Of a stretch of DNA of 64,000 bases, positions 50,001-62,000 are shown one piece after another. The notes under the pieces are model-generated. The model searched no databases. It was not told the DNA's origin and worked only from the letters and a program-made list of their open reading frames with translations. Position 1 is the first letter of the stretch. Each line of letters starts with the position of its first letter. Both the position numbers and the translations under genes were made by a program. The DNA is from a virus. Location of the stretch: the IMG/VR virus record IMGVR_UViG_3300017917_000616, positions 1-64,000 of that record. One strand, 5' to 3'.

Positions 50001-53000
50001 TCTAGAACCAAATGTGTACACCGGATCAAATTTAACTCCGTTCTCACTACGTAGTAATTTATCTCCCACTACATAGAACACACCATTAACTATTCTAGTA
50101 CCGTACATTGGTAAATTAGGAGCTTCGACCATAGTCGTGTCATATCCACCTTCGCCGAACTCTAGCGTATCAAACGGAGTATATGTTCCTAATGTTATCC
50201 ATCGTATTCCATCGTAACTTACTAATACTGGGTTTTTAATATTTGTAGTAGACATTACGTATCTGTCATTTTCATATGACATATCGGTAATTCCTAATGG
50301 ATACTCACTAATTTTATAGTTGTCCCATGTACCGCTTTGATTTCTAACTAAGACCAATGAGCTAGTAGGAGAATCACACGCGGCTATTAAAGTACTACCA
50401 TTATTAATTACAGCCTTTACATTTACATCAATTGGATAGAATGGTTCGTCACGTAATACAAAGTCTAACGGAATTTCTTCATCTGGAGCAAAAGCATTAC
50501 CGTAGTAAACATTATTAGGATACGTGATTCCTTGTACCAACTGTTGCGGGTCTTTACCTGGCATAGTGATTGCCGGGGTATAGTAACCTTCAATTCTGTC
50601 TAATGCGTTGAGGGCATTATCTGAACTTTGTAATGGATACCATTTTGTAGGATCAAATTCACTATCATTGTTGGCTTGTATACATTGCCACACAATACCA
50701 GCATATGTTACAATCGAACTTAAATTATATCCATAACTGTAATTATTGATTATAGGTTCGGGTAGATAGCAATAATCGGAAATTGAATTACCGTATGGAG
50801 GGAATGGACTAGTTCCACCGTCCCATAAGAATCCGGCGGCACTTACTGGAACCTGTAATTTTGAATCTTGGTACACTGCTAATTCAGTATCGCTTATTGC
50901 CTTAACATAGTATTGTGCTTGTTGGGCAGATGCTACACCATTTACAAATGCGCTATATATTGCTCCCAAGTTTGAAAACTGTACAGTAATTATACAATCA
51001 TTCACAATATCCTGACTTCCTGGACCAAAATTAGATCCAGGTATGACAATCTTATCCCCATCAGAATATATAGAACCTGGATCTAAAATTTGTATATAAT
51101 ACTGGTTAGTCACATTTGCTGGATTAAATTTAGGGGTAGAAATCCAAATCTTTGCGCCACCCGCTAATGTATCATCATATTCATATGTATTAGCTGGTAC
51201 ACCAGGAGTGCCGTCATATGTTTGTACTCTAAAGAAGTACATATAACTGCCACTTACTTGGCCTGGTAAAATTCCACTATAATTATAGTTTACAGTTACG
51301 ACTGCTTGACCGTCTACACTAGCGAAACCTGTAATTGGCATCACAGCACCCTGTAGACTAGCTAAACTAGGATCAACTGGTAAACCAGCGAATGTTATTG
51401 TTTGTATGGTTCCGGCAAAGTTTACAGTACCCACTGTTATGACACAGTTATTTGTAGGTGCTGTACCGTTTAGTTGAGTTCCTAATATAGTTATTACGTC
51501 GCCTGGACTATAACCTGTTCCGCCGTTTTCTATTTCTACATCATATTCATTCGCTAACGATAAGTTATATACGGTGAATGACGCACTAACTCCACCAGCT
51601 GGGCTTACCGTACCTGACATTCCTGTATAAGGCAAACCATAACTTAGTTTTGTAGGATTACTTGCGTCATTTCCTATACTTATATAAGGACTTGAATAGT
51701 AAGTATTTGGTGTCCACTCAGTTACTCTACTGTTGTAGCTAGTTCTGTCAAATTTTAGAACTGGTTTTAACGTTCTAGTTTTAGTATTACCTTGAGTTAC
51801 AATCGCTCTTGGTCTAATGCTAATCTCATGAACATATCCTGAGCTAATTAAACTAGGATTTACAAAAGGAACTTTGTTATTGTTTCTAATTGCGTCATCA
51901 TAAGAAGTATGGAAGGACATGGTAACAGCATTTCCCGGTGTTGCCATAAGCATAAAGGTACTTACAACTATACCAGTAACATTTACGTAATAATAACCAT
52001 CCGGAATAATTGTAATTCCATTGGAAGTAATTCCTTCACTATAAACTATATCTCCGGTTGTATAATCTGTACTGGATAGTATAATTGTATACGTGTTGAA
52101 GTTTATTTTATCTAAAGGAGTTGATATTACGAAACTTGGTTCAAACACAATTTCAGGTGCGACTACATAACCACTTCCGGGAGTTAATACACTTACACCA
52201 ATTACTTTGTCACCGCCCATGACTGCTTGAACGACTGCTTCTTCTCTTGGTGCGGGGTATACAGATGTGTCTATTCTTACTGTTACTTCCGGTGGCTCTT
52301 GATAGCCTCTACCCTCATAAAGAACAACTACTTCAGGTAAATCAATAAAGATTGTTGTTCCAGCAAAGTGACCCGCTGGTGTAGTATTATTAACACCTCT
52401 GGATACACCTACTAGTTTGTTGTTGACTCTATCTACGCCGGTGTAACCAATAAGCTCACTATCTATTTTTATAATACCGTTAAACGGCATTCCATACACG
52501 CTTTCGACATAAATTTCATTATCCAACGTTCCGATATATCTCATTAAAGTCGAAATGTCAGTATTAGGTTGGCTGGTTAAAGTTATGCCGTAATTATTAA
52601 ACCAAGATGTATACTCTTGTGTTTGCCATATTTCATCTGTACTTGTATACTGATATGGAGAACTTGTTACATCTCCGTATGTCAATTCAGGTGAAACAAA
52701 TTTACCCAATGTATCATTGTATTGCGCTGGTAAATCAAAGTCTGTTAAATCACCATCAAATACATCAGTTCTAGAATACTGTAGATAGAAATCTTTTAAT
52801 ACCACATGATATGGTTTTACTTCATTGATATAACCTTCTAATAGACTTTGATTGTCACGCTGGAATTTTTCGTTAGCGGTTAATTCACGAACTGTATAGT
52901 TTACATCTACAAAGCTAGTTTTTGTTAGCCATGGCATGTAGTCTTGGCTTTCGATATTTTCACTTTGAATATATTCAAATAGTAAAATTAAACTCTTATT

Positions 53001-56000
53001 CCTATACTGGAACAAATCATTGATGTAGATTTGTTCATTAAGAGCACGTACAATATATCTTGTTTCTATACTAGGATAAAAATCAAAATCTTCACTGTCA
53101 AAGAAATTATCTCCCCAACCAATCTTATTGCTTTGGTAATCCCAGAGTGTATCTAATAGTTGTATAGTACCATTTTGAACACCGATTCTTTCCCATGTTC
53201 CGGCTTTATATACATAAACTTCCCTGTTTCCTTGACTGTTGCTGACAACACCTACGATTTGTCCTTCTTTTGGTGTCAAAGTTAATAAGTCGCTATACAT
53301 AGGAACATCGAAGGCAGCTCTTGTTGCGTCACTATAACCTTCTGCCCACCAGTATACATTTTCCCAGTATTGAGTGGTATTGAAGTTTTCTCCCTGAGCA
53401 TACAAGAATGTGATATTTCCAAATTCATTTATTGGATACAATTTCAAAATTGTATTAGCATATTCAAAATAGTTTCTTAACGCTTCTAAACGATTTACAA
53501 AGAAACCTTGTCTAGGTCTAATGTTAACACCTTGTTGTAACAACTTAGGTAGATATGGATCTGGAACAATAGCACCAATCTCGTCTGTACCCGAACAACT
53601 ATCAAGAAGTCTATCGTATAACGCTACTGGTGTGTTATATCCTTTATCTCTATCTGGGAAACCAGTTAAGAAATCGTCTGGATAATCACTTCTAATCAAC
53701 TGAAATTCTACGTGACTTGCTGTTGAATCTCCATTAACACCAAAACCTAGATGAAGATTAGTAGAAACATCGTTAATGTACTCTTGGCTATTATACAGAC
53801 CATATGTGTTTGGTCTAAGTGCTGCCATAAAGCTGATACCTGAATTCTTAGGATCAGTAATATATTGAGAAATTATCGTATCACTTAATGTTTTTCCATA
53901 GTGAGAGAAAACTAAATTTGTGTTTCGTACCCAGTAATAGTATTTTGCTATTAGATTATTATTACTATCTGTAAACAGTACTGTGCTGTATTTTCCTATG
54001 TCGTATACTGTACCGGGTCCTACGTAGAACGCTGGTACTACGTCAGATTCTATCCAAGAGTATACCGATACATCGCTTCCTGGGAACACACGACCCCACC
54101 ATTTGCTATTGTATACTACATCATTTTGATGATAGTTTATAAATCGAGTAGTAGAGGTATCGAACCATAATTTACCTATATGGTCTTTAGTCCAAACTTC
54201 TTTGCCTGTATTTAAGTTAGGACCATTATATCCTGCAGGATCAGAAATGCTAATATAGTCCAAGTTTTCTTGTACTACTCCCAACAACTTTCCTTGTAAA
54301 GGATCTATATAATCTAATGAGGCTAAGTTTTGATTATTAGTATTATTATATAACTGAACTTTTCTAATCTTAGTTACGTCTGATATCGGAGCACTCTCAC
54401 GGTATACATGCCAATTATTGATGCCGGTTGTATTTTCATATATTACAACTCTGCCGCCGGCTGCGTTAATATTAAACTTAGGAACACCAATAATAACTTT
54501 ATCATTAGTGAAATCTAACGCAGCACCATACATAGGCTGAGGACCCACAAATGTTAATTTGTCATTACATGATTGTGCGTATACGTATTTTCCAATATTA
54601 TTAAAACTTTCAAGATACGAAGGTATGTAGTTGTACATGTACACACTACCTGCGTTAGATGTTTTATCTTCAAAGAATGTTAGATTGTTGTCGAACACCG
54701 TATCGTTTCTAGTATTTGTGTCAGAAATTAAATCGAATGTAGTTGCCAAATATCTAATACTAGCAGGAGCACTTACAACAAAACTATTTTCATTGTTAAA
54801 CTTCACATTATAACCAAACTGAGTTATTGTTTGTTGGTGTAAGTCATAAATTGTTTGTGACTTAACATAGTCGATGAAGCCCATCATAAACAAATAATTA
54901 CCATTGAACACACTTATATTCAACTTATTGTTTACTTGTCCTAATTCTGGGTATATTAAAAATATTTGAAGTCTGTTATCTTCAGTTGCGTATGCCCTAA
55001 TGTTATCTAAATTAGTTTGATTGATGGCGTTGGCAATGTTAGCAGCATTACCTAATGGTACTACCATTAATGTATCAGATGGAGCAAATGTATTTGCGAA
55101 TGGGAAAGGTACAGCAAATGTGATAACACCAGTCGTTGTATTTCTACTGCTATAGAAAATTGAACGTTCGGGTTGGAATGGGGATGTTGTGTCTTGGAAC
55201 GTTATAACTCCATTAGCTGGCATTTTGGCAGCATCTGATGGGTTAATTGTAACAGTAGTACTGCCGGTAGTTACTGTAGACAATATGTTTATTGTGTTGA
55301 ATAAATTGACGACAAAACCGTTTAATAGGATGTATGTTGCTTCAGTTAAGTTGCAACCAATAACACCCGTAAGTCTACCAAATCGTTTTCCTGTGTTTGT
55401 GAAACGTAATACAGAACCTTCATTGACATTGTTGTTACTTACATCAAATGGTACGCCAACTATCAGTTCACTACCATACTTGTTACAATCCAAACTGTAT
55501 CCAAAATTTTCTCCTTGTCTTAAATCAGAGATATTATCCTGACTCTTTATCATTTGCGATAATACAAAGAAGCTACTTGCTATTGTTACGATATCTCCAG
55601 CAAAAATAGGACCACTAATTTGAACTTTATTTGCTACTACTACATATCTGTCGCTAGGTAATAATTGCTGATTGATATAAACTCTTGCTTTAAATCCAGG
55701 AGAGAATGGTAAAGTCAATACCGCACTTTGATTATTCAATACGTCATATTGAATTTCTACATTTTGCGTAAGCCTATCGTAAATATAGGCTACACCAGTA
55801 TTAGTCAAGTTTACATTTTCATCATAGTATGGGGCACCAATAAACATTTTGCTACCGTCATAATTTGTAGCAATACTTGTACCGTAACCATCACCAAATA
55901 CTTTAACAGGTGGTTCGATGGTGTTAGTATATGTGAAATAGCTATTTACGGTATAAACTTTTGCTCCGGAAGGAATTGTATACTGGATATCTTCTAAACA

Positions 56001-59000
56001 ATAGAATGTTGTTTTATCGTTTATAGAATCATATGTTTCTGTAACTACCGTGTATTGTACGTTTTGACTAAACGCCGTTAAGTAAATACTTGTTCCAGCT
56101 GGTATTTCATATGAAGGATATATTGGCGGTACTAAATAGGCTGTTTCCTTAGTAAAGAAAATTGTTATTGGACTTTCTATAGTTCCAATAGTTGTCAATG
56201 CCCCAGAAGCACTATTAGTATTAGCTACTATAATTAATCCAGCAGCACATAATAGAACAGTGTAGGTACCATTATATGCGGTTGGTACCATACCGGAAAC
56301 AGTTATCGTATCACCAGCTATGTAAGGAGGTGTAGGGTAAGTTACTGTACTATAGGAAAATCCTACAAAGGATGTATTCCAACCCACACTTGTCGGAGAT
56401 ATTTCTCTGTCGTCAAAAGACTCTAATCCAATTGTATATAATCTATCACTATCGGCGCCTGTATTTGAAAAACTAACCTTGTCACCGTATGTTAATACAG
56501 CACGTTGGTCGCCGTAGACTACAAAGAAATCATTACCATCTTCAAATGGATATTGTAGTACCATTCCTGTACTACTGTATGAAGTTAGAAATGAAACACT
56601 TTGTCCTTGATTTATTACAGAGTTATATTCGTATACGCTTTGCGATGCATTTACTAAAGTTTGTATTGGGTAGGATGGGTCTATGTTAACAGTAGTTCTA
56701 CCTGTTCCAGCATTATATGTTCTTGAAGAAACTTTATAAGTTAATCCGTTAACTTGGAAAGAAATCATCATTCCAGGTTGTATCACTGTTGTTTGATTAC
56801 CTAAAACTTGGAATGACGTTGCTCCAATAGAAATACTAGAAAACAATGTTACTCCAGATAGAACTTGATATTGAGTTAGATGCTGACCATTAACTGTAAA
56901 AGTATTATTTCCTACAGTAGTGGCGTTACTCAATGTCATACCAGCACTAATGTATGTAGGGACACTATCTAGTTGCCATGTTATTACACTCTCATCACCT
57001 ATAGCTGAGGTATACAAATAAGCACCATCATCAGAAATAGCCATGCTATCTCCTAACCTTCCACCTGAAACAGTAATTACTTGTTCTAGCGTCAAGCTGT
57101 TAATGTTTGTAGATGTAGGTATCTTATATATGTATAACTGGCTAATGATAGAGCCAGGTTGTGATATTACAACAAACTCATTGCTATGGATTATTGCCTT
57201 ACCAAATTCAGTATTAGGGACAGTGAATGTGTCACGTAAATAGAATGTTCCGCTAGGACTTACACCATAATGGTAAACTGTACCATTGTTACTATCTCCT
57301 ACAAAGTAACCTAAGTTTTCAATATATGCTACACTGTTACCAAAATTGCTAGTAGTTTCAAATTTTTGTAACGGTAGATAATTGTAATTATTTGTCTTTT
57401 CGTATACGGTCCAATTACCTTCTGAGTTATAGTCTACCCATACTTTATTTGTAGTGTAGTCTGAGTTTAGTAACGGTAATCCGTCAATATCTCTAGCACT
57501 TACGACACGTTGACTCTGTAACAAGAAAGTTATGCCCAAGCTAACTATTTCTGTAGTCGTAGTTGGAAGTGTTAGCGCAACAATTATATTAGTTATATCT
57601 AAAACTCTGTCTACTAAGTAGTATCCATTGACTAAAGGATCAAAATTAATTATACCAATTACTTGTTCTTCAAAGTATCCATGAGGTTTATCAAACGTTA
57701 GTGTGACTGTATTGTTATAATTATTTTGTACATTTATTAGCAATGCGCCTGTACTATACGGCGTGTATACTTGCCATTCATTCTTCTTATCGGCTACCCA
57801 AATATAATCATTTTTATAGATTGTATTGATAGCACCATCTACTAAATCATTAATAGAGTATCCTATCTCTATCATATCATCGATGTTAGCGTATCCGGCG
57901 CTTGGTAATTTTTCTTGATATCCCGATTCCACCGTAGGCAAAATATTTTCGTTTTCTATCGGTCTAGCATAGTTTCTGATATTATAAAGAGGTATTTCTT
58001 GTTGTGCTCCATCAACAGATTCATCTTTGATTACGCTAACAATGCTTGGATTACCTGTTAACTTAGTCTCATTCAATGTAACTTCGATGAAGTTTTGATT
58101 GTTCAATCCACCAAACTCAGTAGTCTTAATAGCCCAATTTTCGTGAACATCATAGTTTAAGGTATTTTCTTGTAATACAACACCTTGTAGTCTGGTTACA
58201 CTCTCTACAGTTCCCTTACTTCCTATCATATTTTTGTACACGTTTACTTGTGTAGCATCATCCAAATTAGCGTCTGCTAAATATTGTCTTGGTCTATAAC
58301 CAATCAATGAGAATGATAGTAAGTCTGCGTCTGATTCTAAGTTTGCCTTGTTAGGATCATAGAAGTAAACTGCCTCAGCGGCTCTAGTACTTGGATTTGG
58401 TAATAATCCTTTTTGAATCATTTCGTAATCTGTTTTCATCCAATCATTATAATTGAACTTCACAGAAGGTAGTATGACTGTCTTATCTGCGATATAGTAG
58501 TCATTCTTAAATTTGACAATGGTTCCTTTGTTATATTTTACATTTTCCTTCCATTCCTCAATGTTATCTTGATTGAGTATGAAGCCGGCGGCGTTTACTT
58601 GACCGTTCCATTCAGCGGTCTTAGAGCCCTTAACGTAAATTCTTTGTTGACGCAATCCTGTTGTCAAATTATAGATTACGTCATTGAATACAGTAATATT
58701 ATCAAACAAAACAACATGTTCAAAGGTACTTAAATTTCCTCTGAAGAAACTTATAGTATCACCTTGATTTAATGTCTTAACATTGAATTCCGTATCGTTT
58801 CTATAAACAGATAGGTCACTCAATCCAATTGGTATCAAGTTCTGATTAAGAATGAAATTCTCTTGGAAGAATGTTAATGGTTGAACAATAGAATTTTCTT
58901 TATTAATAGAAATTATTCTAGCGCATGGGTTAACGTTAATAGTGCTACCTACATCCCATCCAGTCTGTATCCAATATGCCAATTCAGCAATCATTTGTTC

Positions 59001-62000
59001 CCAAGTTAGTTGTAGTCCGTTTTCTACATCGTCAAACTTGAATCCTTGACTTTCTAAGTACAGACCATAACCTCTAATGAAGGCTGCTAGATTATTTACG
59101 TTGGTGAACTCTACACCATATGGTGTAACTATAGTTTGGTCGTAATATTGTTTCGGTATTTGTATGGTCAATCCATTTACAATCACCGTATCGAACAGAC
59201 CATTCATCATAGGTATCTTACTTGTGAAGTATGCTCTGTTCTGACTATTTCCGAAAACTTTATATCCTCTGTCAGTACGTTGAATAATCAATGAAGAATA
59301 TATTAGCGTATCTGTAGGTTGGTTATCATATAACAAGATGCTGTAACTGTCATCAGGAATTAGCAGACTAGTATTTTTACTATCGGGTGTTCCCTTTTCA
59401 ACATAAAAATTCAATAGGTCTTTATCACTAAATCCGGCTAACCTATAACCTAATCTAACATCTAAGTTAGTAATCAGATTACTAATTTCTGTGCCACCAT
59501 CCATTCCAAATTGATATAGATAATCAACTAACCAGTTTGTGTAACTATGAACACTGGTGCCATTACCATAGATAGTCATATTGGTTAGCGGATTTCTAAA
59601 GCGATTATTATATAGGTACTGGTTGAACTCAGTATTATACTTATAATTGTCAACATCTATGCCTAAGGCAAAGAATCTAGCTGGCTTAGTTAATGCCATT
59701 ATTCGCATTAGGTCGAATGGAAAACTACTACTTCTATGGTAGCTAAATTCTGCGGCTCCCATGTCGCCCACGATCCAGTCATTCTTGAATGCTTCAATAT
59801 TATATGAGCCTATTACATTAGAGAAGGGATCTAATAAATTGCCATTGCTATCAACAGGAATGATATCCATCAATCCATCACGAATCCTCTGTTCATTTAC
59901 ATAAGGATTGCCATCATTCCATACATATCCATTAGCAATATCTTGCCACATATATGTATTATCTTTGGTATACGGAGTTGTACCGTATCTAGTATCCCAC
60001 CAACTTGGTTTGCTAGTTAAGCCAAGCATTTCCCATGGTCTGGTATCTGGATTAGTAGTGTCATAAAGCCATAAGTATATACCATGCCAATTACCTTGTT
60101 TAACGTATTGATTATTAAAGTTAAACTTAGATTGTCTGTAGTTGTATGTGTATGGATTTGATGGATCATAGTACTGATCGGTATAATTAATACGATTAGT
60201 TCCGATCCAGTTTAAAAATTGAATTGTATATATTTGTCTGTATTGTTCAAATGTGACGCCCACATCTCTAAACTGACCGGGTACTACTTCATCGTAGTTA
60301 ATAGGAATAGCAGAACTTATTTTTAGATTGTTATAAATTCTCTTTTCAAATTCAAATAATACATTATCTCTATAGTCACTTAATATACCGTTATCATATG
60401 TACCATAAAGTTTAGTATAAGATCCATCATGACCCTTGATAAACCAGGTTGGAGTTACATATGTATTGTCATATACAATTTCTGGCATATACGCAGGATA
60501 CAAGCCTAATTTAGTAGGTGTGTTTGGTACAAAACTTCCGTAAGTTTGATTGTATTCTTTAATGGTGATTACATCATTGTTTACTAAATCAGTTGTTATT
60601 GTTAGCGAAGGATCTGTTTCGCTTACAGTGTAATCTACACCTTTAATTAACTGAGATACAACCATTTGTCCGTTGATTTTTCTAGTTAGATAAACTAAAA
60701 CACCGTAGTAATTAGCAGAATTAAAATCATAAACTCTGCTTAAGTTGTAGACGCTAGTTGATACATTGCTTTTAAACACATAGGTATTGGTAATATATGC
60801 GTTCTTACTAGGAAGCATATCAGACCAAAAGAATGGATTAGAATCGATTTTAGTTTGTGTTATCTTATCTAAAGAATCATCTAAAAGATTTGATGGATTC
60901 TCATAAGATTGAAATTCACCTCTAGTTAGTGTGTCAATTAATTTGGCCTTGAACTTGATATATTCATTACCGTTAAATGCTAAAGCATCAAAGAAGTTAT
61001 TATAGTTATTACGCAAAAATGCGCCGGCGTTCACCACCGGAGCACTATTTTGAATAATCTTAGTACCGTAAGGTATGATATTACCTAAGTCTCTGTAATT
61101 ATTAGATCCAAAAGCAATACCAGAAAAATCAGGAGCATTGTTAACGATGCTCTTATAATGACCACGTATATCACCTAAATTGATAGAACTAATCTCACTG
61201 TTAAAAGGATTGTGATCTAGATTAGTAGGTACCTGATAGTAACCGGTGGTTGTAGTTTGGTCACTGTATAATAAAATATCTACTGGTGTGCCTAAAGGTA
61301 TTGTTCTGTTTAGCGTGATAGTTGTAGAGTTATCCGTTGTAGCGATAGAATAATCTGAGCTGGACAACCTAGCATTATCAACATACACCACTATTACAGG
61401 CCAATTAGTAGTGGTAGAATCTTTTATTTTTACATCGCAAATAAAGGTTGGTACAGCCGGAACACCATTGTATTTGAAATTAAACACTTGAAATTGGAAG
61501 CTGTCATCAGCGGCAGTTTGCCAACCTATTTCTCTATTATAATCTATTCTATTCGTGTAATTATACACATACCCAATGTTGATATTTTCAGTCAATGATT
61601 TATTTTGTTGTACATAATTGAAGGTTTGACTATTCAATGTCACATCGAAAACAATATCACCTAAGTTATTCAAAGAACTATAACTAATTGGGAATCCTAA
61701 TATTGGATCATCTGCGCCAGACCCTGGCTTATATTCAAATAATGTAGACCCGGCAAAATTACTACTAGGATAAAAATCCATGTCACTTAAACTTACCCCA
61801 TTGCTATCAAATACATCGAATAAAGGTGGTTGATTGACTCTTTCTTTTTGTTGAGTTAGTTGCCAATTGAGTCCATCAAAGTAGTAAGTTTTTCCTATAT
61901 AGTTTTCACCTAAAACTATAACACACTGCTCATCATATAATACATCTGATCCTAATTGTGTCAATGTTATAACAGGATCTTGACCTTGAACAACTGTAGA

